Shown: positions 27,795-36,656 of the stretch, in pieces | Layout: each line of letters starts with the position of its first letter | Numbering within the stretch: the first letter of the stretch is position 1 | NCBI GenBank assembly: GCA_016286055.1 | Contig: JAEERW010000001.1 | Location: 450,189-514,188 of the forward strand | Length of the DNA stretch: 64,000 bases | Source: Bacteroidales bacterium | Lineage (GTDB): Bacteria > Bacteroidota > Bacteroidia > Bacteroidales > UBA3824 | Direction of reading: 5' to 3' | The notes under the pieces: model-generated | The model's database searches: none | What the model saw: the letters and a program-made list of their open reading frames with translations, nothing else | What the model was told of the DNA's origin: nothing | Made by a program: the position numbers and the translations under genes

Positions 27795-29369
27795 TCACAC
27801 CGTTTCTTCCTCAGCCTCGTAACTTTCGATGTTTCTATCCTTTGACGAAAATTTGATGGCGAGTTTCACGATGCGTTTGTTGGTATCGAGAACGGCTGAC
27901 ACATAGTCTCGGTCATCGATTTGGTCAAGGGCGGAATCTGTGCTGCGGTCGTATTTGAGTTCGATTACGTAAATGGTTTTGGGCATTTTGAGAATCAAAT
28001 CCGACTTGCCAAGCGCAGTCTCCTGATTGGCTGAAATGTCGGCACTAAAAGAAGTTAACACTGTATACAGAATTGAATGATAGTGTTTTTCGTTCATATT
28101 ATTGAGCGAGAACGGAAACCTGCGGAAAAACTTTTTCAGTGCTTCAATGAATTTTTCCAAATCGTCGTTGACATAGAAATCAAAATAGGCATTGCGCAGA
28201 GGCATAGTATCGTTCACTTTGAAATAATTTCTGAACAACGAATCAGCCAAAGCCGCCCTCACTTCGTCGTTTGGGTAACCTAACTTGAATACCATTGTTG
28301 GAGTGATACCATAAACTACTGATTTGTAATCTTTTATAGTTAAGTATCCCGACTGGAACAAAAATGGCACAAGGTCGGTAACCTTTTCCACAGGCTGGTT
28401 GAATCGCGACGCACTACATTCCACGCCCTCGTAATCTTCCATTTGGATGTTGAACTTGCTAATGAGTTTGAGCAATGCCGTCGGCGTTCCCGAATTAAAC
28501 CAAAAATCACCGAACACTTTCTCATTCAACGCCTTGATAACAGAAAACGGATTAAACACGTCCTGCCTTTTGTGCGAAAAGTGATAACCGTCGTATTTGG
28601 CTTTGAAATACCGCACTGTTTCGTCGAATGTATAGCCGTTAGCGTCGGCAAAATCCTGTATGCCTTCTTTTAATTGCGACAAAAATTCGTTTAACGAAAT
28701 ACCACAGACTGTCTCAAAATCAGCCATTAACGAAATATCCTGCAAATTGTTAAGCGTTGAAAATATCGACATCTGCGGAAACTTTGTAATGCCCGTAATG
28801 AAGACAAAGCGGATATATTTTCCGAGGTCTTTTAATGGTGAAAAAAACTTGTTCTGTATGGCACGGATTCTTTCTTGTAGTTCATCATTGTTTATAGTGT
28901 CGAGCATAGCGGCATCATACTCGTCGATGATGACAACCACATTTTTTCCTGTTTTTTGGGCGATATTTTTGATAAGTTCTTCGAACCTTACGCCACAATC
29001 ATCGTCAGCCTTGTCAAGATCGAACTTTTTTTCGTATGTCAAAAGCATTTTGTCAATAATTGAATTGATGCTTTTTTCAGTAACGTTCTTCGCACTCGCA
29101 AACGAAAGGTTTATCACAGGATATTTGGTCCAATCTTTCTCTAATCCGTCTATCTTCAAACCCTTAAACAAATCCTTATTGCCATTGAAATACTCATCCA
29201 ACGTGCTGCACAACAACGACTTACCAAAACGCCGTGGTCTTGATAAGAATACATAGCGATAGTCGTGAGTCATTTTATAGACCAAGTCTGTCTTATCCAC
29301 ATAGACATAATTTCCTTCTCTAATTGTACTAAACGTCTGCGTATCAACAGGGTATCTGCGGGTCTCCAT
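27795..29369 (-). CDS. AAA-ATPase-like protein with C-terminal PD-(D/E)XK nuclease fold
   Basis: 524 residues. An N-terminal AAA_ATPase-like domain has Walker A RPRRFGKS (44-51) and Walker B VVVIIDEYD (144-152). A C-terminal PD-(D/E)XK-type domain carries GKSDLILKMP..YVIELKYDR near residues 445-470. This family is hugely expanded in gut Bacteroidales, with no settled function. It has its own promoter and converges with the accessory DNA to its left. It is one of three such genes here. Confidence 0.85.
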   Translation of the reverse strand: METRRYPVDTQTFSTIREGNYVYVDKTDLVYKMTHDYRYVFLSRPRRFGKSLLCSTLDEYFNGNKDLFKGLKIDGLEKDWTKYPVINLSFASAKNVTEKSINSIIDKMLLTYEKKFDLDKADDDCGVRFEELIKNIAQKTGKNVVVIIDEYDAAMLDTINNDELQERIRAIQNKFFSPLKDLGKYIRFVFITGITKFPQMSIFSTLNNLQDISLMADFETVCGISLNEFLSQLKEGIQDFADANGYTFDETVRYFKAKYDGYHFSHKRQDVFNPFSVIKALNEKVFGDFWFNSGTPTALLKLISKFNIQMEDYEGVECSASRFNQPVEKVTDLVPFLFQSGYLTIKDYKSVVYGITPTMVFKLGYPNDEVRAALADSLFRNYFKVNDTMPLRNAYFDFYVNDDLEKFIEALKKFFRRFPFSLNNMNEKHYHSILYTVLTSFSADISANQETALGKSDLILKMPKTIYVIELKYDRSTDSALDQIDDRDYVSAVLDTNKRIVKLAIKFSSKDRNIESYEAEEETV

Positions 29370-29395
29370 AGTTTTACGATATTAAGTTACAAATA

Positions 29396-29427
29396 CAAAG
29401 GTATATATTATTTTGAAGATTATCAAA
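29396..29427 (-). promoter_or_regulatory. Promoter of the AAA/nuclease gene
   Basis: On the minus strand: TTTG (29427-29424), a 20-nt spacer and TACCTTTG (29403-29396), 27 bp before the ATG. Confidence 0.7.
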
Positions 29428-29488
29428 TGTCAGAAAAAATAATAATCTTAGCGGCTGAATTTTATTATTCTTCATTGCAGATTATTTA

Positions 29489-29496
29489 TATATTTG
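29489..29496 (+). promoter_or_regulatory. Promoter -7 element of the GH9 gene
   Basis: TATATTTG, 38 bp before the ATG at 29535. No TTTG at the ideal -33 distance. Confidence 0.5.
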
Positions 29497-29534
29497 TGGA
29501 CAAAAAAATAATTCACTTTTAAACATCACAATTA

Positions 29535-32138
29535 ATGAATAAAAAATCACTAATGGCCATTCCGTTGCTGTCGCTATTGTGCGCAACGGCTGAGGCTCAA
29601 TCTCTTAAACTCAACGATTTAGAGTATTTTGAACAAACAGGCGTAAATGTCCTTGTGTATAGCAATTTGTACAAAGGCATTTTTTGCGACGAAAAAGAGG
29701 CGGGTATCGAAATTGTTCAGCGCGGCGAACGTATTGCCACAGGCGGCGGTGTTCGCCTTATGAACACGCCCGAACAATGGGATATCTATGCCGAGATGAA
29801 ATCGCGTCAGGTGGTAGGCAACGGTATCGAGGTGAAATTGGCATACGCCGATTACGATTTAGCCCACACCATTACCGTAACTCCCAAAGACAAAGGCGTT
29901 TCTATCGTGGTTTCGCTCGATAAACCTTTGCCAAAAGAGTTGGTGGGTAAGGCGGGATTTAATTTGGAATTTTTCCCTGCTTCGTTTTTTGGTAAAACCT
30001 ATCTTATTGACGGACAGTCAGAAATTCTTCCCCGTCACCCTGCCGGCGACACCTATATGCGTCCCGTTAACGAAAAAATTCCTCAGTTTTATGGACTTAC
30101 CACTTTCGACGACCGCGGACGAAACGAGTTTATCGTTCCCAAACCTATGTCAACGGGTCATACGCTTGTGCTTGCTCCCGAAGACGATAATTTGAGAGTT
30201 TTGATTAAATCAGATACCGAAATCAACCTTTTCGACGGTAGAAACCTTTCGCAAAACGGCACTTTTGTGGTTCGTTCGTTTTTGCCCGCCGACAAATCTG
30301 GTAAGGTATTAGAATGGTATTTAGAGCCTTACAGCGACCCGAAATGGATTCGCAAGCCTAATATCGGATTTTCGCAGATTGGTTACACTCCTGCGCAAAA
30401 GAAGGTTTCTGTGGTAGAACTCGACAAAAACGACCAAGTGGCTGCCACCGCTAAAATTTGGCGTTACGAAGCCGACGGAAGCCGCACTTTGGCACTTGAA
30501 CCCAAGGTTAAGGAGTGGGGCAAGTTTAACCACCGATACAATTATGCGCAGATTGATTTTTCTGACGTTAAAGAGCCGGGTTCTTATTGCATTGAATATA
30601 AAGGCGTTATTACTAATGCTTTCCCCATCAACAAAACCGTTTACGATGGCAAATGGCACACCACTATGGACGTTTGGCTGCCTGTTCAGATGGACCATAT
30701 GGAGGTTAACGAGGCTTACCGCATTTGGCACGGCCGATCTAATATGGACGACGCTCTCCAAGCACCCACCAACTACGAACAACACGACGGATACAAACAG
30801 GGTTCTGAAACTTTTACCAAATACAAACCGTGGGAGCATATTCCTGGATTGTCGGTAGGTGCGTGGTACGATGCCGGAGACTTTGATATTCAGGCTGGTA
30901 CTGTTGTGGGAATGACTTCCGACCTTGCTCAATTGTGGGAGATGTGCCGCCCCGAACGCGATGAAACTTTTATCGACCAAAAAACGCAATTTGTTGATAT
31001 TCACCGTCCCGATGGCGTTCCCGACGTTATCCAACAGATAGAACACGGCGCGCTCAACATTATTGCTCAGGTAGAAAACATCGGTTTGGTGGCTCAGGGC
31101 ATTGTTCAGGTGAATATGCACCAGTATCACCACGTGGGCGACGGCGTAACGCAAACCGATGGAAAGGTTTATAATTCTGATTTAAAAATGTTTGAGGTAA
31201 AAGGCGACTACTCAGGCACTCGCGACGACCGTGTGGCTTTTACAGGTAATTTCACCCCTATGGGCACAATGTCGTCGGTGGCAGCACTTGCAGCCGCAGC
31301 ACGCACCCTCAAACCTTACAAGCCCGAAACTGCCGAGCACTGCCTCCGCACAGCCCTCTACCTTTGGGATAAATATTCGAGCGAAGAAAATTTCCAAAAC
31401 TCCAACCGTCGCGGTGGATGGGGCGGATTTGGCACTATGGGCGGCGACCCTCGCACTAATGCCGCTGTGGAACTTTGGCGTACCACTGGCGAGAAAAAAT
31501 ACAAGGATTTCTTTATGCCCAAGTTGTTGGAGACTCTCAAACCTATGGAAATGAACCCAAATCAGCGTTCGTGGGCATATATGATGGAAGGCGCGTCGAA
31601 AAACGGCAAATACATCAACCTTTCGATGGCGTTGTCGCTCTATGAGTATATGGACAAGGATTTTCAGAAAAAAGTTCGCGATGCATTGCCCGTTTACCTC
31701 GAAACACTCGACTATGTGCACAATAATCCATACCAAGTGCCTATTTCGGGACGCGGATGGGGCGGCAACGAGATGGTGGTTTTCAACGCTCTTAATTACT
31801 ACCGTGTTTGGCGACTTTTCCCCGATAAGATTGACCCTGAACGTATTCTCAACGGTTTGAACTACCTTTACGGATGTCACCCGATTTCTAACGTTTCGTT
31901 TGTAATGGCTGTGGGCGTTAACACAAAAAAGGTATCTTACGGCAACAACCGCGCCGACTATACATTTATCCCCGGCGGCATTGCTCCCGGATTGATGATG
32001 TTTGCTCCCGACTTGCTCGAACACAAAGACGACTATCCATTCCTTTGGGGCGAAAACGAGTGCTGCACACGTCAAGTGCCGTCGTATGTGATGCTTTCAA
32101 TCGCTTGCGAACAAGTGGCTAAGGCTATGAACAAATAG
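29535..32138 (+). CDS. Secreted glycoside hydrolase family 9 protein
   Basis: 867 residues with a signal peptide (MNKKSLMAIPLLSLLCATAEA). Residues about 22-275 form a beta-rich N-terminal part without a family name. An Ig-like CelD_N domain starts near 278 (IGFSQIGYTPAQKKVSVVEL), and an (alpha/alpha)6 GH9 catalytic domain follows from about 375. The GH9 motif WYDAGDFD (444-451) supplies the paired Asp446/Asp449; the C-terminal acid is probably Glu840 or Glu842 (GENEC). GH9 enzymes cleave beta-1,4-glucans or, in some branches, other beta-linked chains; substrate cannot be fixed here. Its 3' end overlaps the convergent oxidoreductase gene by 14 bp. Confidence 0.88.
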   Translation: MNKKSLMAIPLLSLLCATAEAQSLKLNDLEYFEQTGVNVLVYSNLYKGIFCDEKEAGIEIVQRGERIATGGGVRLMNTPEQWDIYAEMKSRQVVGNGIEVKLAYADYDLAHTITVTPKDKGVSIVVSLDKPLPKELVGKAGFNLEFFPASFFGKTYLIDGQSEILPRHPAGDTYMRPVNEKIPQFYGLTTFDDRGRNEFIVPKPMSTGHTLVLAPEDDNLRVLIKSDTEINLFDGRNLSQNGTFVVRSFLPADKSGKVLEWYLEPYSDPKWIRKPNIGFSQIGYTPAQKKVSVVELDKNDQVAATAKIWRYEADGSRTLALEPKVKEWGKFNHRYNYAQIDFSDVKEPGSYCIEYKGVITNAFPINKTVYDGKWHTTMDVWLPVQMDHMEVNEAYRIWHGRSNMDDALQAPTNYEQHDGYKQGSETFTKYKPWEHIPGLSVGAWYDAGDFDIQAGTVVGMTSDLAQLWEMCRPERDETFIDQKTQFVDIHRPDGVPDVIQQIEHGALNIIAQVENIGLVAQGIVQVNMHQYHHVGDGVTQTDGKVYNSDLKMFEVKGDYSGTRDDRVAFTGNFTPMGTMSSVAALAAAARTLKPYKPETAEHCLRTALYLWDKYSSEENFQNSNRRGGWGGFGTMGGDPRTNAAVELWRTTGEKKYKDFFMPKLLETLKPMEMNPNQRSWAYMMEGASKNGKYINLSMALSLYEYMDKDFQKKVRDALPVYLETLDYVHNNPYQVPISGRGWGGNEMVVFNALNYYRVWRLFPDKIDPERILNGLNYLYGCHPISNVSFVMAVGVNTKKVSYGNNRADYTFIPGGIAPGLMMFAPDLLEHKDDYPFLWGENECCTRQVPSYVMLSIACEQVAKAMNK

Positions 32139-33672
32139 ATGCAGATTCGGCAGCCTTTTCGCCGTCCATTGCCGACGAGACTATTCCACCGGCGTAACCC
32201 GCTCCCTCGCCGCAGGCAAAAAGGTTGCTAACATTTGGGCAACAAAGTTTTTCGGTGTCGCGGATAATGCGCACCGGCGACGATGTACGGGTTTCTGACG
32301 AAATTACCAATCCTTCTTCGGTCAGAAATCCGTGCATTTTTTTATCAAACTGCTTGAACCCTTCGCGCAAACGGTTGCTGATAAATTCGGGCATCCAAAA
32401 ATGCACAGGCGAATTTATTATGCCGGGTACGTACGAAGATTGGGGCAAAGAGGTTGAAATTCTGCCTTTTACAAAATCGGTGAGCCTTTGTGCCGCAACG
32501 CTCTGATTGCCTCCGCCGTTTACGCAGGTGATCCGTTCTAACTCTTTTTGCCAATTAAACCCAGCCATCGGGTTGCCTGAATTGATGTCGGGAATATCCT
32601 CGGGACGAATTTCTACCACAATGGCGGCGTTAGACCAATAATTGTTCCTTGCTGCCGCGCTCATACCGTTTACGCAGGTGTAGCCCGGTAGGGTAGAGGA
32701 GGGGACAACCTGTCCGCCCGGACACATACAAAACGAGTAAACACCTCTTCCGTCTACTTGCGCCGCCACGTTGTAAGCCGCCGCGGGCAGATATGTGGTG
32801 TCGGCTTTTTTGTAACGGATTTCGTCGATAAGGTCGCGCGGATGCTCCACACGCACACCCATAGCAAACCCCTTGGCTTCGAGGGCGATACCGTTTTTTT
32901 GAAGCATTGTGTAAACATCTTCGGCACTATGTCCTGTGGCAAGTATAAGCCGCTGAGTTTCAATTTCTTCGTTTTGATTTACAATAATGGATTTTACCCT
33001 TCCGCCCTCAATGTTTATGTCGGTGAGTTTGGTTTGAAAACGCACCTCGCCGCCGCAACGGATAATGGTGTTGCGCATAGCCTCCACAATGCGTGGCAAC
33101 TTGTCGGATCCTATGTGCGGACGCGATTCGTATAATATATCTTCTGCCGCGCCGTGAAGGTGAAAAATCTCTAATATTCTTGAAATGTCGCCACGTTTGT
33201 TGGAGCGTGTGTAGAGTTTTCCATCGGAAAATGTGCCTGCACCGCCCTCGCCGTAGCAATAGTTTGATTCTGGGTCTAAAATATGTTGGGTGCTCAATAG
33301 TGCAATGTCGCGACGACGGCTGTGCACATCTTTCCCTCGCTCTATCACAATAGGTTTAACGCCTAACTCAATGAGCCTCAGCGCAGCAAACAATCCCGCT
33401 GGACCGCTGCCCACCACCACGCAAGTTTTGTTGCCATCCACAGGACGGTAATTGTATTTTTCGCTGATGTTTTCGGGTTTTTCGTCGTGGGTGTAAAGCG
33501 CAACGGTAAGGTTGACGGTGATTTCGCGTCCACGGGCGTCGATAGATTTGTGCGTGATGCGGTGATCTGCAATATCTTGTGGCGCGATGCCTGCCTTTTT
33601 GCAAGCCAGCGGCAGATATAATTGGCTGTCGTGCGCCTCGTATGGCGACAATGTTAGTTCGGTCTGAATCAT
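32125..33672 (-). CDS. FAD-dependent oxidoreductase (uncharacterised COG2509-like family)
   Basis: 515 residues. The dinucleotide-binding motif VVVGSGPAGLFAALRLIELG, followed by IVIERG, lies at about 85-112. Further family marks are YGEGGAGTFSDGKLYTR (139-155), LILATGHSAEDVY, KGFAMGVRVEHPRDLID and ACGEGAGYAGGIVSSAMDG at the C-terminus. These proteins bind FAD and probably reduce or desaturate a small molecule; the substrate is unknown. Single gene, convergent with GH9. A TACCTTTG -7 element lies at 33697-33690. Confidence 0.85.
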   Translation of the reverse strand: MIQTELTLSPYEAHDSQLYLPLACKKAGIAPQDIADHRITHKSIDARGREITVNLTVALYTHDEKPENISEKYNYRPVDGNKTCVVVGSGPAGLFAALRLIELGVKPIVIERGKDVHSRRRDIALLSTQHILDPESNYCYGEGGAGTFSDGKLYTRSNKRGDISRILEIFHLHGAAEDILYESRPHIGSDKLPRIVEAMRNTIIRCGGEVRFQTKLTDINIEGGRVKSIIVNQNEEIETQRLILATGHSAEDVYTMLQKNGIALEAKGFAMGVRVEHPRDLIDEIRYKKADTTYLPAAAYNVAAQVDGRGVYSFCMCPGGQVVPSSTLPGYTCVNGMSAAARNNYWSNAAIVVEIRPEDIPDINSGNPMAGFNWQKELERITCVNGGGNQSVAAQRLTDFVKGRISTSLPQSSYVPGIINSPVHFWMPEFISNRLREGFKQFDKKMHGFLTEEGLVISSETRTSSPVRIIRDTEKLCCPNVSNLFACGEGAGYAGGIVSSAMDGEKAAESASICS

Positions 33673-33815
33673 ATCAATAATCTTTGCCGCAAAGGTATGG
33701 ATTTTTCAAGAAACAAGAATGGGATTTTTGGGACAATCCCGCCGGGCGGCGGAGTCTTTTTTCTTTTAAACAAAAATTGAAGCGAATGAAAACGAATTCA
33801 AATGAATTCTCTCTG

Positions 33816-35372
33816 TTATTCAATCACCTCCATCTCCACCTCGTGCTTGGATGTCGCCTTGTTGTAGTTGATGCCGCAGAGGATGATTTGTTTTGAAAAT
33901 CCTTTGAGACTTTTGGGATATTCTTTGCGTTTGATTTGGCTGATGGCGGTGTCGGCAGTCTTGTCGTATTTTAGTTCCACAACTATGGCAGGGCGTGGAG
34001 AGTTTGGCAGGGGAATGAAAACCATATCGGCAAAGCCTTTGCCTGTGGGCAGTTCGTGGAATATGTTGTAAAACGGTTTGGCGGCGTAGTATGCCAAGAT
34101 TATGGCGCAGCGCATTGAGTTTTCGTCGTTAAATTCCAAAAGCGATGACGCCTCAAAATGATAGTTGTCGAATGCGCGGGCTACCTTATCCTTGCGTAGG
34201 TTGATGGTGTCGTCCAAAAGTTGGAGCGAGGAGTTTACAGCCTTTGATAGTTCGCCCCATCCTGCCACGCTTACGGCGTTTTCAAACTCTTCGGAAACCT
34301 CAGTGTTTGGAATGGTTACGCACCGTGTGTCAGGATTGTACGACAGGTAGCCGAGGTGTACGAGAAGGGTAAGCACGTCGTCGCACGTGTCGATATTCTT
34401 CATATCGTTGCGGAAACTCGACACCCTCACTGTGGGGGACTCGCCGTTCATCATTCCTATAATCTTTGTCCTTACGTTGTCAGCATCCGTTTGCAGGTAG
34501 GTCTCGATTGCCATAAACGATGCAGTCTTCGACCAAAAACTATTGTAACTGCGTTTTAATATTGACTGCATAACCGAGAAGGGATTGAACATAGATTTTT
34601 CGCTGCCGATGATGTATCCGTCGTAGGCGTGCTTCATCAGTTCAAAGTCCATATTGTTTTCTTCACAGAGTTTTTTTACCTCTTGTTCGGTAAATCCATA
34701 ATATTTCGCCGTGTTGCCGGGGTCTACAACGCTGTATTCCACAAAGTTGTTCAACGCCGACTGTGTCTTTATCTTGATTATGGGCAGGATGCCGGTCATA
34801 TAAACTAATAGAAAAATCTTTTTGGCGTTGTTCGACTTGAACATTGCACGCAGAAAGTTGACATACTCGTCTTGTACGTCTTGATCCACATCTCGCACGA
34901 GCATATCCCACTCGTCGATGATGAGGATAAAGCGGTCGCCGGTCCTTTGGTTGATTTCTTCAAGCGCATTGCTGAGGCTCTCCTTTTCTTCCAAAAAGTC
35001 ATACGACTCTTTCAAATCTTTAACGAATCGTCTTTGTGCAACTTTGAGTATCTCATTTTTTGGAATGTCGGCAAACCTGTTCCAATCTATAAATATAGTT
35101 GGATATTTGTTGAGGTGAATTTTATATTCGGGACTCTTGGTGATTTCCAAGCCGTCGAAGAGTTTTGAGGAATCACACGAGCGGTCGTAGTAGGCATACG
35201 CCATCTGCGCCGCAACCGATTTGCCAAACCTGCGCGGGCGTGATATGCAAATAAAGCGGTTGTCGGTGTCCATATTTTTGTTGAGTATGTTCAACAGACC
35301 CGATTTGTCAATGAAATTGCTGTTCTTGACGCTTCTGAAATCGCTGTTGCCGTAATCTATAAACTGACTCAT
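33816..35372 (-). CDS. AAA-ATPase-like protein with C-terminal PD-(D/E)XK nuclease fold
   Basis: 518 residues from MSQFIDYGNSDFRSV. The frame is open to 35420, but a consensus promoter covers 35390-35421, so the ATG at 35372 is chosen. Walker A RPRRFGKS (45-52), Walker B FILIIDEWD, and a C-terminal FADMVFIPLP..AIVVELKYDK nuclease-type motif. Same family as the 27795-29369 gene but clearly diverged. It lies between the oxidoreductase and the actin-like gene, all on the minus strand. Confidence 0.85.
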   Translation of the reverse strand: MSQFIDYGNSDFRSVKNSNFIDKSGLLNILNKNMDTDNRFICISRPRRFGKSVAAQMAYAYYDRSCDSSKLFDGLEITKSPEYKIHLNKYPTIFIDWNRFADIPKNEILKVAQRRFVKDLKESYDFLEEKESLSNALEEINQRTGDRFILIIDEWDMLVRDVDQDVQDEYVNFLRAMFKSNNAKKIFLLVYMTGILPIIKIKTQSALNNFVEYSVVDPGNTAKYYGFTEQEVKKLCEENNMDFELMKHAYDGYIIGSEKSMFNPFSVMQSILKRSYNSFWSKTASFMAIETYLQTDADNVRTKIIGMMNGESPTVRVSSFRNDMKNIDTCDDVLTLLVHLGYLSYNPDTRCVTIPNTEVSEEFENAVSVAGWGELSKAVNSSLQLLDDTINLRKDKVARAFDNYHFEASSLLEFNDENSMRCAIILAYYAAKPFYNIFHELPTGKGFADMVFIPLPNSPRPAIVVELKYDKTADTAISQIKRKEYPKSLKGFSKQIILCGINYNKATSKHEVEMEVIE

Positions 35373-35389
35373 AGTGCTTGTATTTTCCG

Positions 35390-35421
35390 CAAATATAGCG
35401 ATTAAATTGGATATTACCAAA
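35390..35421 (-). promoter_or_regulatory. Promoter of the second AAA/nuclease gene
   Basis: On the minus strand: TTTG (35421-35418), a 20-nt spacer and TATATTTG (35397-35390). It fixes the start at 35372. Confidence 0.7.
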
Positions 35422-35443
35422 AAAACACGAATGGCTCAATTAT

Positions 35444-35485
35444 ATAAAAAAAAATTTGCACACCATTTATTTGGTATGCAAATTT
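35444..35485 (-). terminator. Terminator of the actin-like gene
   Basis: AAATTTGCA (35485-35477 on the minus strand) pairs with TGCAAATTT (35460-35452), with a further ACC/GGT pairing inside, and continues into a long T run on the minus strand. It separates the actin-like gene from the AAA gene. Confidence 0.7.
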
Positions 35486-35524
35486 AATAAAAAATGCGTA
35501 TAAATCTATATGAAAGTATGTTCG

Positions 35525-36574
35525 TTATTTGAAACGGAGGTTGCCCGATTCGATGTTGACATCTTCGTATTGGGTGATAACGGTGTTTGAGTTGCCTATA
35601 TCGATGCCCACTGCGGTGTTGATGTCGCCGCCGTTTACGTGTGCAGAGTGTAAGCAATAGCCTACCGATGTGAGTGTCAATGGGTTGGGAACTACTTCGA
35701 TGTTCAAAATGCCTTCAAATTCTTTGTAGAAGTTTTCTACCAATTCCATATAGAGTGCGCCGCCACCTGTGATGTACATTTGCGAAGCCTTGGTAAAGTC
35801 GGCGTCGGTAAACACACGGCGAAGGTTTGGCGAAATCACATCGCGGTAATACATATTGAGCACATTGCGGCGGATGTCGAGAATGTCGATTTTTTTGCGG
35901 TCGAGCATTATAAAGTTGTTCATAAACGCCTGCTCAATCTGTTTCATATTTTTGAGACCGAGGTTGTATTGCAAGCCGAGTTCTTTGGTAAAGAGGTCGA
36001 TGGCGTATTGCAAGCCCTGAATGCTGATTGCAGTACGCTGAACAATACCGTTTTCGGTGCTGAGTACGGCTTCGCAAGTGCCAAATCCGAGACTTATTAC
36101 AAAGAAATTGCCTGTGGCTTTGATGTCGCCCTGACGAAGAGCCACAATGTTGCCCATCATTTCGGGGAGAATTTCTACCGAAACCACGTCTACGTTCATC
36201 TCTGTGCGGCCTTTGCTTGTAAACGACGACATATCAAACTCAATGCGGTGGGTTTTGCGGAGAAGTTCGGCAGCCGGAGTTTTGTTTACCTGATAGGTGC
36301 TGAACGGAAATCCTGTTGTTACCACCAACGGACGGTTGTTTTTGTAGGCGGCAAGCAAAAGGGCTGTTTTGAAAAGGATTTGGTAGTCGATTTCGGTGGG
36401 AGCGGCGTTGATGGTGCGGTGCGGCGACTGTCCTTCCGACAATGCAAGGTTGCCTACGATATATGGAATATCGTCGATGTATAGCCTCAGACCGTTGATG
36501 AGGTCGTTTGAGACCAAGGCAAGGTTCGAGTTGTTGTGCTCGAATACGCTCGGTATGCTGTAACTGTTTCTCAT
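35525..36574 (-). CDS. Actin/ParM-like ATPase, apparently circularly permuted
   Basis: 349 residues. All actin-fold motifs are present but rotated. The protein opens with the segment that normally follows the first hairpin (SIPSVFEHN, 6-14; YIVGNLAL, 38-45), then VVTTGFPFSTYQ (84-95), the phosphate-2 strand VISLGFGTCEAV (159-170), and the adenosine motif YITGGGALY (267-275). The phosphate-1 motif AVGIDIGNSNTVIT (321-334), expected at the N-terminus, is at the very C-terminus. An in-frame stop upstream of the ATG excludes a missed N-terminal motif. The phosphate-2 aspartate is replaced (SLGFGT), so hydrolysis may be altered. Single gene with a terminator; partner unknown. Confidence 0.78.
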   Translation of the reverse strand: MRNSYSIPSVFEHNNSNLALVSNDLINGLRLYIDDIPYIVGNLALSEGQSPHRTINAAPTEIDYQILFKTALLLAAYKNNRPLVVTTGFPFSTYQVNKTPAAELLRKTHRIEFDMSSFTSKGRTEMNVDVVSVEILPEMMGNIVALRQGDIKATGNFFVISLGFGTCEAVLSTENGIVQRTAISIQGLQYAIDLFTKELGLQYNLGLKNMKQIEQAFMNNFIMLDRKKIDILDIRRNVLNMYYRDVISPNLRRVFTDADFTKASQMYITGGGALYMELVENFYKEFEGILNIEVVPNPLTLTSVGYCLHSAHVNGGDINTAVGIDIGNSNTVITQYEDVNIESGNLRFK

Positions 36575-36602
36575 TGCTATGTAGTTTTTAAAATTTTCTC
36601 GA

Positions 36603-36610
36603 CAAAATTA
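36603..36610 (-). promoter_or_regulatory. Promoter -7 element of the actin-like gene
   Basis: TAATTTTG on the minus strand (36610-36603), 29 bp before the ATG at 36574. No TTTG at the -33 distance. Confidence 0.45.
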
Positions 36611-36656
36611 ACTCTGTATGTATTTTTGTAATCTTTTGTTTATTTATTTTCAAATA

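Noticed and set aside
30321-32075. Open frames of 277 and 287 codons antisense to the GH9 gene
   Set aside because: They are shadows of strong codon bias; the GH9 frame has a signal peptide and catalytic motifs, the antisense frames have none.
33720-33815. GC-rich CCCGCCGGGCGG stretch and the GAATTC-aaat-GAATTC palindrome between the oxidoreductase and AAA genes
   Set aside because: Short self-complementary runs with no T tract or repeat elsewhere; nothing to distinguish them from chance.
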